Shown: piece by piece, positions 20,283 to 29,826 of the stretch
How the letters are laid out: each line of letters begins with the position of its first letter
Numbering within the stretch: the first letter of the stretch is position 1
NCBI GenBank assembly: GCA_947488615.1
Contig: CANKZU010000001.1
Coordinates: 463,031-527,030, forward strand
Reading direction: 5' to 3'
DNA from: an uncultured Aurantimonas sp.
GTDB lineage: Bacteria; Pseudomonadota; Alphaproteobacteria; Rhizobiales; Rhizobiaceae
DNA: 64,000 nt
Notes under the pieces: model-generated
Seen by the model: the letters and a program-made list of their open reading frames with translations, nothing else
Databases searched by the model: none
Told to the model about the DNA's origin: nothing
Position numbers and translations under genes: made by a program

Positions 20283-22802
20283 ATGCTGTCACGGTCTCTC
20301 AACATCGTCATCGCATTGGCGGCGCTTGTCATCCTGCCGTTCTTTATGGAAGCGATTGGTCTGACGGTCGATTCCGCCATCGACGTGATCGTGCTCGCCA
20401 CGGCCGCGCTCGCGTTGAATCTTTTGTTCGGCTACACCGGGCTGATCTCCTTCGGCAACGGGCTGTGGTTCGGCATCGGCGTCTACGCCGCCGCGCTGGC
20501 CCATCTGAACTGGTTTCCCGACCAGATGCTGCTGCCCGCGCTGATCTCGGTCGCCACCGTCGCGGTCATGGCCACCGTCCTCGGGTTCCTCATCTTGCGG
20601 CGCAAGGGCGTCTATTTTTCGCTTCTGACCTTGGCTCTCACGGCCCTCGGCTACGCCATTGCATTTCGCTGGACGGAGGTGACCGGCGGTGAAAACGGCC
20701 TCGGCGGCATCACCCGCCCGGCCCCGTTCGGCCTCTCGACAGTAAACAGCGACTCCTATTACGTGCTCGCCGCCATCGTGGTCTTCGCCGTATTCTTCGC
20801 CCTGCAACGCTTCGTCCGCTCGCCGATCGGCACGGTCCTCGTCGCGATCCGGGAAAACGAGGAGCGGGCGCGCTTCCTCGGCTACGCGACACCCTCCTAC
20901 AAGCTGATCTGTTTCGTCGTCTCGGCGACCGTCACGGCCCTTGCCGGCGTTCTGTTCCTTTTCCATCACCGCTTCGCCTCGGCCGACCCCGTCTCGCCGG
21001 CCTTTTCCGGCGAGCTCCTCGCTATGGTGTTGATCGGCGGCTCGCGCAGCTTCCTCGGCCCGGCCCTCGGCGCGCTGTTCTACGTCCTGTTCCGCGAGTT
21101 CCTGTCGCAATGGACCGGCGACTGGCTGTTCTATTTCGGCCTGCTCTTCGTCGGCTTCATCATGTTCTCGCCGTCCGGTCTCGTCGGCGTGGCCGGGCGC
21201 ATCATCGGCCCGTTTCTGCCGAAGCGCACGGGCGCCGCCGCGATGGCCAATCGCAGCACCGCCGAGGGCGAACCGCTGCCCGCCTTTCTGCGCCGCAAGG
21301 ATGCCGGACAGGAGCCGCTGCTTCGCATCGACGGGCTCGCCAAGAATTTCGGCTCCGTCCAGGCGGTGCGCGACGCAAGCTTTACCGTTCGCAATCGGAC
21401 CCTGCATGCGCTGATCGGTCCCAACGGCGCCGGCAAGACCAGTGCGTTCAACCTCATCTCCGGCATGTTCGCGCCCAATCGCGGCAAGGTGACCCTTGGC
21501 GATGAGAGCATCGCGGGCTTGCCGCCCGAATCCGTGTGCCGCCGGGGTTTGGCCCGCTCCTTCCAGATCACCAATCTCTTCCCGACCCTCAGCGTCGAGG
21601 AGAACCTGCGACTGGGCGTTCAGGCCACCCATGCCAGCCGATTCAATCCGTGGATCGGCGCGAAAGGGATCGCGGCGATCAATCAGGAAACCGCCGAGAT
21701 CATCCGCTTTCTCGGCGTCCGCGGCATGGAGAGCGCCGAGGCGGGGGCGCTGTCCTATGGCGGACAGCGGGTGCTCGACATGGGGCTCGCCATCACCTCG
21801 AAGCCGCGCATGCTGCTGCTGGACGAGCCGTTGGCCGGACTGGCCGCGGCGGAGCGCGAACGGATCGGTCGCCTGATTCGCCAGATCGCCGACGATATCC
21901 CGGTGCTCCTGGTCGAACATGACATCGACCGCGTCTTCGACCTGGCGGATGCCGTTACCGTGATGAATGGCGGTGAGGTCCTCGTCGACGGGAGCGCGGA
22001 TGAGGTTCGCACCGACAAGCGCGTGCAGGACATCTATATCGGCTCGGGCGTCGCCGCCCTGGCCGCGCGCGAACTCGTCTCGGCCGCCCGACCGGAACTG
22101 CTGCTCGGCCTCAAGGGGATCGATACCTTCTATGGTAAGAGCCAGATCCTTTCGGACGTGTCGCTGGACGTCCATCACGGCGAGATCGTCGCCCTGCTCG
22201 GCCGCAACGGGGCGGGCAAGACCACCTTGCTGAAGACGTTGATCGGCATCGCCCCGCCCGCGACCGGCGAGGCGACCTTGGCTGGCGAAAACATCGCAGG
22301 TCTTGCCTCCGCCGACATCGCGCGCCGTGGAGTGGGATATGTCCCGCAGGGCCGGGGACTGTTTTCCGGCATGTCGGTGCGCCAGAACCTCGAATTGGGG
22401 CGCCTGCGGCGGTTGACCGGCAATGGCCGCCACTGGACCGAGGAGCGGGTGCTCGAATTCTTTCCCCGGCTTCGCGAACGGCTCGACATCGATGCCGACC
22501 GCCTGTCGGGCGGCGAGCAGCAGATGGTCGCGGTGGCCCGCGCACTCGTCGGCGACACCCGCCTGTTGCTGCTGGACGAACCCTTCGAGGGATTGTCCCC
22601 GGCGATCACCGAAGAGTTGTTCGACGCCTTCGACAAGCTGCGCAGCGAGGTTTCGATCCTGATCGTCGATCATCATCTCGATCTCGTGCTCAATCTCGCC
22701 GATCGGGTGACGGTGCTCGAACGCGGTCGCGTCGTGCATGAAGGACCCGCCCGGCCGCTGGCGCGCGATCTCGATCTGCGCCGGGAGGTCCTTTGGCTCT
22801 GA
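20283..22802 (+). CDS. Single-chain ABC transporter: LivM-like permease fused to LivG-like and LivF-like ATPases
   Basis: 839 aa; N-terminal LivM-like TM domain; two NBDs with Walker A GPNGAGKTS / GRNGAGKTT, signatures LSYGGQ / LSGGEQ, Walker B LLLLDEP twice. Confidence 0.93.
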   Translation: MLSRSLNIVIALAALVILPFFMEAIGLTVDSAIDVIVLATAALALNLLFGYTGLISFGNGLWFGIGVYAAALAHLNWFPDQMLLPALISVATVAVMATVLGFLILRRKGVYFSLLTLALTALGYAIAFRWTEVTGGENGLGGITRPAPFGLSTVNSDSYYVLAAIVVFAVFFALQRFVRSPIGTVLVAIRENEERARFLGYATPSYKLICFVVSATVTALAGVLFLFHHRFASADPVSPAFSGELLAMVLIGGSRSFLGPALGALFYVLFREFLSQWTGDWLFYFGLLFVGFIMFSPSGLVGVAGRIIGPFLPKRTGAAAMANRSTAEGEPLPAFLRRKDAGQEPLLRIDGLAKNFGSVQAVRDASFTVRNRTLHALIGPNGAGKTSAFNLISGMFAPNRGKVTLGDESIAGLPPESVCRRGLARSFQITNLFPTLSVEENLRLGVQATHASRFNPWIGAKGIAAINQETAEIIRFLGVRGMESAEAGALSYGGQRVLDMGLAITSKPRMLLLDEPLAGLAAAERERIGRLIRQIADDIPVLLVEHDIDRVFDLADAVTVMNGGEVLVDGSADEVRTDKRVQDIYIGSGVAALAARELVSAARPELLLGLKGIDTFYGKSQILSDVSLDVHHGEIVALLGRNGAGKTTLLKTLIGIAPPATGEATLAGENIAGLASADIARRGVGYVPQGRGLFSGMSVRQNLELGRLRRLTGNGRHWTEERVLEFFPRLRERLDIDADRLSGGEQQMVAVARALVGDTRLLLLDEPFEGLSPAITEELFDAFDKLRSEVSILIVDHHLDLVLNLADRVTVLERGRVVHEGPARPLARDLDLRREVLWL

Positions 22803-22818
22803 ACGGCAGGGAGAATCC

Positions 22819-23766
22819 ATGACCAAGATCGCCATCGTCGGCTGCGGCTTGATCGGCCGCGCCTGGGCCATCACCTTCGCCCGCGCCGGCCACGACGTCG
22901 CGCTGTTCGACCGCCAGGATGGGGCTCCCGAAAGCGCGCGGGCCTATATCGCCGAAATCCTGCCGTCCCTGGCCGAATTCGACCTCTTGAATGGAGCGAT
23001 GCCCGAAGCCGTGCTCAGCCGTATCGCTCTGGCGCCGTCCCTGCCCGCCGCACTCGACGGCGCAGTGCATGTCCAGGAGAACACGCCCGAAGATCTGGCG
23101 ATCAAGCGCTCTGTCTTCAGCGAGCTCGAAGGGTATGCCGACGCCGACGCGGTGCTCGCCTCGTCGACCTCGGCGATCCTGCCCTCCTTGTTCAGCGAAC
23201 ATCTTCGCACCCGCGAGCGGTGCCTCGTCGCCCATCCGATCAACCCGCCCTACCTCGTGCCAGCAGTCGAGGTCGTCCCGGCGCCCTGGACCAGCGTCGA
23301 CGCGCGCGATCGGACCGCGAGCTTGATGCGCGAGGCCGGCCAGTCGCCGATCGTGATGAAGCGCGAGATTGACGGCTTCGTCATGAACCGTATGCAGGGG
23401 GCGCTGCTCGAAGAGGCGTTTCGCCTTGTTCACGATGGCTTCGCCGACCCCGAGGACGTCGACATCGGCATCAGGGAAGGCCTGGCGCTGCGCTGGAGCT
23501 TCATGGGGCCGTTCGAGACGATCGATCTCAACGCCCCCGGCGGCGTCCGCGACTACGTCACCCGCTACCAGGGGATCTATGAGACCATCGCGCCATCGCA
23601 GCGCCGCCGCGTCGATTGGGCCGGCCCGGTCATCGAGACCGTCGAAAAGGACCGCCGCGAGCGCCTGCCGGAAGACCAGCTTGGCGCCCGGCAGCAATGG
23701 CGCGACCGCCGCCTGATGGCTCTCGCCGCCCACAAGCGGCGATCCAACCGCGACATCAAATCCTGA
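22819..23766 (+). CDS. 3-hydroxyacyl-CoA dehydrogenase superfamily, lambda-crystallin/L-gulonate 3-dehydrogenase-like
   Basis: IAIVGCGLIGRAWAITFARAGHDVALFD; AHPINPPYLVPAVEVVPAPWTS; DGFVMNRMQGALLEEAFRLVHDG. Confidence 0.85.
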   Translation: MTKIAIVGCGLIGRAWAITFARAGHDVALFDRQDGAPESARAYIAEILPSLAEFDLLNGAMPEAVLSRIALAPSLPAALDGAVHVQENTPEDLAIKRSVFSELEGYADADAVLASSTSAILPSLFSEHLRTRERCLVAHPINPPYLVPAVEVVPAPWTSVDARDRTASLMREAGQSPIVMKREIDGFVMNRMQGALLEEAFRLVHDGFADPEDVDIGIREGLALRWSFMGPFETIDLNAPGGVRDYVTRYQGIYETIAPSQRRRVDWAGPVIETVEKDRRERLPEDQLGARQQWRDRRLMALAAHKRRSNRDIKS

Positions 23767-23777
23767 AGGAGACGGCC

Positions 23778-24707
23778 ATGGCCCAACGCAAAGTCATCAT
23801 CACCTGCGCCGTGACCGGCGCGATCCACACGCCGACCATGTCGCCGCATCTGCCGGTCACGCCCGATGAGATCGTCACGGATGCCGTGGCCGCCGCCGAA
23901 GCCGGCGCGGCGATCCTGCATCTCCATGCCCGCGATCCCGAGACCGGCAAGCCCGACCAGACGGTCGAGGCCTTCGCGCGCTTCCTGCCGCGGATCAAGC
24001 AACAGACCGGGGCGGTCATCAACATCACGTCCGGCGGCAGCCCCTACATGAAGGTCGAGGAACGCATCATGCCGGCCGCCCGGTTCAAGCCGGAGGTCGC
24101 CTCCCTCAACATGGGCTCGATGAATTTCGGCCTGTTTCACCTGCTCGACAAATACAAGGAATTCCAGCATCCGTGGGAGAAGGAGCACCTCGCCAACACC
24201 CGCGATCTCGTCTTCCGCAACACCTTCAAGGACATCGAGTACATCCTTGAGACCTGCTACGATAACGGCACCCGCTTCGAGTTCGAGTGCTACGACATCG
24301 GGCATCTCTACAATCTGAAGCATTTCCTGGATCGGGGTCTGGTGAAGCCACCGCTGTTCGTGCAGTCCGTCTTCGGCCTGCTCGGCGGCATCGGCCCGCA
24401 CCCGGAAGACGTCATGCACATGAAGCGGACCGCCGACCGGCTGTTCGGCGACGATTATCGCTGGTCGGTGCTCGGCGCCGGCCGCCACCAACTGGCCATC
24501 GCCGCGCAGGCCGCGGCCATGGGCGGAAATATCCGGGTCGGCCTGGAGGACTCGCTATGGGCCGGCGCCGGCAAGCTGGCGACCTCCAACGCCGATCAGG
24601 TTCGCCTGGCCCGCTCCATCATCGAGGGTCTGGGGCTGGACGTGGCCTCGCCCGACGAAGCGCGCGAGATCCTGCAGCTCAAGGGCGGCGACAAGGTCGA
24701 CATCTGA
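23778..24707 (+). CDS. Beta-keto acid cleavage enzyme (BKACE, 3-keto-5-aminohexanoate cleavage family)
   Basis: IITCAVTGAIHTPTMSPHLPVTPDEI, AAILHLHARDPETGKP, GLEDSLWAGAGKLATSNADQV. Confidence 0.92.
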   Translation: MAQRKVIITCAVTGAIHTPTMSPHLPVTPDEIVTDAVAAAEAGAAILHLHARDPETGKPDQTVEAFARFLPRIKQQTGAVINITSGGSPYMKVEERIMPAARFKPEVASLNMGSMNFGLFHLLDKYKEFQHPWEKEHLANTRDLVFRNTFKDIEYILETCYDNGTRFEFECYDIGHLYNLKHFLDRGLVKPPLFVQSVFGLLGGIGPHPEDVMHMKRTADRLFGDDYRWSVLGAGRHQLAIAAQAAAMGGNIRVGLEDSLWAGAGKLATSNADQVRLARSIIEGLGLDVASPDEAREILQLKGGDKVDI

Positions 24708-24739
24708 TCCCTGCACCCGCCCGAGGGACAGTCTGGCGT

Positions 24740-26512
24740 TCAGACCTTCGGGCGTTTGGGACGGCGCGGCTTGCCCTGGGGTCTATCCGAGGTTGGCGCG
24801 CCGTCCTGGCGCTTGCCTTGATAGGGTTTCTTGCCGCGCGGCTTGCCCGATGGCCCCCTGCCCGCGCGCGCTCCCCCATCGCCGGGTGAATCCGTCATCG
24901 AGATCGTGATGTCGTCGCCGTCGCTGACCTCGGCCGCGGCAGCGAATTTCTTGGCGACGTTCTCGCTGATCTCGACCTTGGTCTCGCGGTCGAAAATCTT
25001 GATGGCGCCGATCTCCTCGCGGGTGATCTTGCCGCGCCGGCACAGAAGCGGCAGAATCCATTTCGGATCGGCATTGTTGCGCCGGCCGACATCCATGTGG
25101 AACCACACCGTGGGACCGCCGCGCGCGTGCTCCTTGCCGCGCCCCGGGGTCCGGTCCCGACCGGCCGCGTAGTCCTTGCCGGCCTTCGGATCGGGGCCGA
25201 AGCCAGGATCGAAGACGTCCTCCGGCGACGGCAGGCGCGACCGATAGAGCCGCGCCAACGCCGCCGCGATCTCCTCGGGCGAACGGGTCGCCAAAAGGTT
25301 GCGGGCGGCGGCCAGATCGTCCTCGCTGGCCTCCTGGGTCAGGATCGGATCGGACAACAGACGCTGCTCGTCGAGCCTGCGAATGTCGTCGGCGGATGGG
25401 GCCCCGCCCCACGTCGCCTGGATACGGGCCTCGGCCAGCAGACGCTCGGCCTTGCGCCGCCGCGAGATCGGCACCAGCAGCACCGACACGCCCTTGCGAC
25501 CGGCGCGGCCGGTTCGCCCGCTGCGATGCTGCAGCGTCTCCGCGTCGCTCGGCAAATCCGCGTGGACGACGAGGCCGAGGCTCGGCAGATCGATGCCGCG
25601 CGCCGCGACGTCGGTTGCCACGCACACCCGCGCCCGCCCGTCACGCAGCGCTTGCATCGCCTGATTGCGCTCGCTCTGGCCAAGTTCCCCGGACAGCGTC
25701 ACCGTCGAAAAGCCGCGCTCCAGCAACCCCGAGGAGAGATGACGCACCGCCTCTCTGGTGTTGCAGAAGACGATCGCGCTCGGCGCGTCCGCCTGCCGCA
25801 ATACATTGACGATCGCATGCTCCATCTCGTTCGGCGCGATGCGGATGGCTCGGTACTCGATGTCGACATGGCCGGCGGCGCCGCGCGTCGCCTCAATGCG
25901 CAGCGCGTCGCGCTGATAGCGCTTGGCCATGGTCGTGATCGTCTTCGGCAGGGTCGCCGAGAACAACAGGGTGCGGCGCTCGCGCGGCGTCGCCTCCAGC
26001 AGGAATTCCAGATCCTCGCGGAAGCCGAGATTGAGCATCTCGTCCGCCTCGTCCAGGACCAGGGCCTTGAGCCCGCCGATCCGCAGCGCGCCGCGCTCCA
26101 GATGGTCGCGCAGGCGGCCGGGCGTTCCCACCACGATGTGGACGCCCTGGGCCAGCTTCCGTTTCTCGGCCCGCGGGTCCATGCCGCCCACGCAGGTGAC
26201 GATCTGCGCGCCGGTCTGGGCGTAGAGCCAGGTCAGTTCGGTCGTGACCTGCATCGCCAGTTCGCGCGTCGGCGCGACGATCAGTGCCATCGGTTCGCCG
26301 GCCGGCCCCAGCCGCTCCGCGTCGCCGAGCAGCGTGGAGGCGATCGCCAGACCATAGGCGATGGTCTTGCCCGATCCGGTCTGGGCCGAGACGAGGAGAT
26401 CGCGTTCTGCCGCCTCCGGCTCCAGAACCGCGTCCTGGACCGGCGTCGGGTCTTCATAGCCGCGATCCGCGAGAGCGCGGGCCAGCGGAGGGCTCGTCGG
26501 GCGAAACGCCAT
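24740..26512 (-). CDS. DEAD-box ATP-dependent RNA helicase
   Basis: AQTGSGKTIAYGLA, PTRELAMQV, DEADEMLNLGF, SAT, HRSGRTGRAGRKG; basic C-terminus. Confidence 0.93.
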   Translation of the reverse strand: MAFRPTSPPLARALADRGYEDPTPVQDAVLEPEAAERDLLVSAQTGSGKTIAYGLAIASTLLGDAERLGPAGEPMALIVAPTRELAMQVTTELTWLYAQTGAQIVTCVGGMDPRAEKRKLAQGVHIVVGTPGRLRDHLERGALRIGGLKALVLDEADEMLNLGFREDLEFLLEATPRERRTLLFSATLPKTITTMAKRYQRDALRIEATRGAAGHVDIEYRAIRIAPNEMEHAIVNVLRQADAPSAIVFCNTREAVRHLSSGLLERGFSTVTLSGELGQSERNQAMQALRDGRARVCVATDVAARGIDLPSLGLVVHADLPSDAETLQHRSGRTGRAGRKGVSVLLVPISRRRKAERLLAEARIQATWGGAPSADDIRRLDEQRLLSDPILTQEASEDDLAAARNLLATRSPEEIAAALARLYRSRLPSPEDVFDPGFGPDPKAGKDYAAGRDRTPGRGKEHARGGPTVWFHMDVGRRNNADPKWILPLLCRRGKITREEIGAIKIFDRETKVEISENVAKKFAAAAEVSDGDDITISMTDSPGDGGARAGRGPSGKPRGKKPYQGKRQDGAPTSDRPQGKPRRPKRPKV

Positions 26513-26681
26513 GGGGCAGTCCTTGCATAGTGTCGGTCGCGGCATCGCATGGAGCATGCGACGCGCGCCCCGGCGCGTTTGCGCGCTCTCCTATGGCACA
26601 GGCCGTTACCAGGCTCAATCGACGCGATACTCGCTCTCCCGCACAATCAGGCAGGAAGCCGCCGACTCTCGGACGATGCGA

Positions 26682-27053
26682 TCAGCTCAGATAGCGTTTG
26701 ACATCCTCAGCCAGCGACATTGGGTCGAACGGCTTGGCGATCAGGCCGGCCGCCCCGAGCGAGAGAAAGCGCTCGACCTCATAGCTCTGGGTTCTGGCGG
26801 TGATGAAGACGACCGGGCACGAGGCCGTCCTGTCGTCGCTCCGGAGGGCCTTGAGGGTTTCGGGACCGTCCATTCCAGGCATCATCACGTCGAGCAGGAT
26901 GAGGTCGGGCTGCCACGCCGGCGCCGCCATGAGCGCATCGGTCCCGGAGGAACAGGTTTTCACTTCGAATGCCGGATCCAGCTCCAGCGACATTTCCGCG
27001 ACTTCGCGGATATCCGCCTCGTCGTCGACATAGAGAATGCGGTATTTCGACAT
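26682..27053 (-). CDS. Single-domain response regulator
   Basis: ILYVDDEADI, LILLDVMMPGMDG, VFITART, KPFDP. Confidence 0.92.
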   Translation of the reverse strand: MSKYRILYVDDEADIREVAEMSLELDPAFEVKTCSSGTDALMAAPAWQPDLILLDVMMPGMDGPETLKALRSDDRTASCPVVFITARTQSYEVERFLSLGAAGLIAKPFDPMSLAEDVKRYLS

Positions 27054-27057
27054 TGGC

Positions 27058-29523
27058 TCACGCGGCCCCCTGCTTGATGAGATCATTTTGCTTCGACCGC
27101 TCGAAGGTCAACGACGCGATCAATTTCGCGATCGATACCTCTGACGTCTTCGTTTTTGTCAACGCGGCATGCACTCTCGACGCGAGATCGTCGTCGATCT
27201 CGTAGGCCGAGAAGATGACGATCGCCGTGTTGGCCGGGATGTCGCACAACAGACTTGCGCCCGATCCATCCGGAAGAGAGAGGTCGAGAATAACGAGATC
27301 GAAGTGCTCGGCATCGAGTTTCTGTCGGGCTTCCGCGATTGTCCCGGCGCCGGTGATATCGACCCCGTCGCCGAGGCTGGCGGAAATCACCTGCAGAACT
27401 CCCTCGTCGTCTTCCACATGCAGGATTTTCGCGCCGCCCCTCGAATCGTCCGCCGCGACATCTCGGATGACGGACGTCAGGCGATCGGAGTCGATCGGCT
27501 TCGCGAGCCAGTCAACGATGCCGACAGCCTGGCCGTTCAGCGTTTTCCGTGTCTCGTCGGCGACGGCTGAAACGACGATGACCGGCAGATCGGCGCATCG
27601 ATGCATCGATCGCAGTTCATGGTAGAGCGCAATGCCGGACCCATCGCCGAGCTTGATGTCGAGCGTCATCGCCATGTAGTGATTCCTGGCCAGAAAGGCT
27701 CGCGCTGTCGCCACATCCGGCGCGATGTCCGTCGCTAATCCCAGCTCGTCTATCATGTGCGCGATGACGGTCGCGACATCGGGGTCGTCCTCGCAGATGA
27801 GGATGCGCTTTTCTCCGGTCTTCGGGTCCGCTGCCTGGCCGACATCCACTCCAATGTTTTCTGCGCCGCGAGCCTCGGGCAGATCCACATGAAAAATGGT
27901 GCCCACTCCGACCTCGCTGTCGAAGGAAATCTGACCGCCGAGCCGTTCGACGATCGCCTTGACGATACTCAGGCCCAGTCCGGTTCCACCCTGCGCCCGG
28001 GTGTCGGAGGCGTCCGCCTGTTCGAATTTGCCGAAGATTCGATCTCTGAAGGCTTCGGGAATCCCGGCTCCCTCATCCTTGACAGAGACACGAAGATAAT
28101 CCGCCGAACGCGTCAGGCGCACCTCGACATGGCCGTTCTGCGGTGAAAACTTGATGGCGTTGGAGAGCAGATTGGCGATCAATTGGTGGAAGCGGTCCGG
28201 ATCGACGACGGCCACGGCTCCAGGCGCCTCATCTTTTATCTCGATGGAAACGCCGCGCTCGGTGAGATAGTCCCGGCTCGCTTCCACCCCTTCCTCGGTC
28301 AGCGAGCGAAGCTGCGACGGGCGGGGAGCGAACGGCATGTTCCCGGTTTCGATCTTCTCGATGTCGAGAATGTCGTTGATCAACCGGACGAGGCGCTCGC
28401 TGTTCGAATGGGCGATGGCGACGAGTTTTGCGGCCTTGGACGACATTTCGCCGGCCGCCCCGGCGGCGACCAGGCCAAGCGAACCACGAATAGAGGTCAA
28501 GGGTGTGCGCAGCTCGTGACTGACGGTGGAAATGAAATCGTTACGGAGCTGTTCGTTGCGCTTTTCCTCTGAGATGTCGAACAGCGTTCCGTCCCAAACC
28601 AGCGCTCCTGTCTGGTCCCGGCGCGGCTCGGCCGCCGCCCGCATCCACAGGACCCTGCCATCCGGTCGGGTGAACTCGGTCTCGATCGTCCAGGGAGAAC
28701 CGCTTTCCGCCGAGTGCGCGAGCAACACGGCAAGCCGCTGCATGGTCTTCGAAGGCACCATACCGGTCAGCATCTCCGGCTTGGCGAGAGCCTCCTCCGC
28801 CGAGATGCCGATAACGCGCTTCGCGCCACCCGACAGATATCTCAGGCGCGGCGTGTTCCTCGACGTGAGCGCCATTTGAAAGAGGACGCCGGGCGCGTTG
28901 TTGGCCACAGCTCTCAGTTGAGCCTGGCTGTCGAGCAACTCGGAAAGAGCCCAACGCCGCTGCTGATCCCTCAAAAACAGAAACCCGAAGAGAATGACGC
29001 CGAAAAAATTCGTCGGCATGACGTATGACAAGACATTTACGATCAGTTCATCGTTGCGAACCGGCAATACGACAATCACCGAAAAGATCGGGACAGCGGC
29101 CGCGATGACCGCGGCCGTTACGATGCTCGCGAAATTAACCCGCTCTTTGTCGTGATAGTAAAGCCAGAGCCATACCAGACTGCATAAGATCGCGGTGAGG
29201 GTGATACTGGTTATCCCGGCGGAAACTCCCGCCCCGCCATGCCAGGCGCGAATCGCCGACAGTGAAAGTGCGGTGATGAAGGCGCTGACGGGGCCGCCGA
29301 TGATGGCGGATAAGGCGACGACGACATTGCGGGCATCGATGAAAATCCCCGGAGCAGGGCTGACCGGAGACAACATGCTGATGAAGCCGGTCAGGCTAAA
29401 AACGACACCGAACAGAGTGCTTCTGATCCAGAATATTCTATCGAGCTTGCCGCCAATGAAGTTGACGCACAAAACCGCAAGCGTAATGACTGCGGCGCTT
29501 TCGATCATATTCACGACTGGCAT
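27058..29523 (-). CDS. Hybrid histidine kinase: 5TM(LYT-like)-PAS-HisKA-HATPase-REC-REC
   Basis: FISTVSHELRTPLTSIRGSLGL H-box, NLLSNAIKFSP N-box, two REC domains (MTLDIKLGDGSG; LVILDLSLPDGSG). Confidence 0.9.
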   Translation of the reverse strand: MPVVNMIESAAVITLAVLCVNFIGGKLDRIFWIRSTLFGVVFSLTGFISMLSPVSPAPGIFIDARNVVVALSAIIGGPVSAFITALSLSAIRAWHGGAGVSAGITSITLTAILCSLVWLWLYYHDKERVNFASIVTAAVIAAAVPIFSVIVVLPVRNDELIVNVLSYVMPTNFFGVILFGFLFLRDQQRRWALSELLDSQAQLRAVANNAPGVLFQMALTSRNTPRLRYLSGGAKRVIGISAEEALAKPEMLTGMVPSKTMQRLAVLLAHSAESGSPWTIETEFTRPDGRVLWMRAAAEPRRDQTGALVWDGTLFDISEEKRNEQLRNDFISTVSHELRTPLTSIRGSLGLVAAGAAGEMSSKAAKLVAIAHSNSERLVRLINDILDIEKIETGNMPFAPRPSQLRSLTEEGVEASRDYLTERGVSIEIKDEAPGAVAVVDPDRFHQLIANLLSNAIKFSPQNGHVEVRLTRSADYLRVSVKDEGAGIPEAFRDRIFGKFEQADASDTRAQGGTGLGLSIVKAIVERLGGQISFDSEVGVGTIFHVDLPEARGAENIGVDVGQAADPKTGEKRILICEDDPDVATVIAHMIDELGLATDIAPDVATARAFLARNHYMAMTLDIKLGDGSGIALYHELRSMHRCADLPVIVVSAVADETRKTLNGQAVGIVDWLAKPIDSDRLTSVIRDVAADDSRGGAKILHVEDDEGVLQVISASLGDGVDITGAGTIAEARQKLDAEHFDLVILDLSLPDGSGASLLCDIPANTAIVIFSAYEIDDDLASRVHAALTKTKTSEVSIAKLIASLTFERSKQNDLIKQGAA

Positions 29524-29826
29524 TATGAAGATCTCACGTAATCAATTGTCGAAGCAGGCGTAAACGCCGTCGGGCTTGCGGGGACCCATCGGTCATTTCG
29601 ACTGCGTCGCCGTTAGGTTGGTATGCTGCTCAGCGTTCCGGAGCATTGGGTAGAGATGATCCGCCCCGTGTAATCGCGCGGGATCAGACAGGTCCATCTC
29701 TGCCACGAACGAATTCACCGACGATCATGCTGCCCCCTTGTAAACACGCTATTACAGATCGGCCGCCGCTCTCTGTCAGGGATTGTCGAACCGGGTGGCG
29801 CGGTAGGCAAATGCCATTGCTGTCGA

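Noticed and set aside
20289-22874. 861-aa minus-strand ORF antisense to the Liv fusion
   Set aside because: Shadow ORF: low-complexity G/R/D/A-rich translation with no domain motifs, opposite a well-supported ABC transporter gene.
22819-24707. Specific assignment of this pair as L-carnitine dehydrogenase plus dehydrocarnitine cleavage
   Set aside because: The dehydrogenase reads closer to CRYL1/L-gulonate 3-dehydrogenase-like proteins and no thioesterase partner is adjacent, so the substrate is left open.
25097-26530. 477-aa plus ORF antisense to the DEAD-box helicase
   Set aside because: Shadow ORF with biased composition; helicase motifs are unambiguous on the minus strand.
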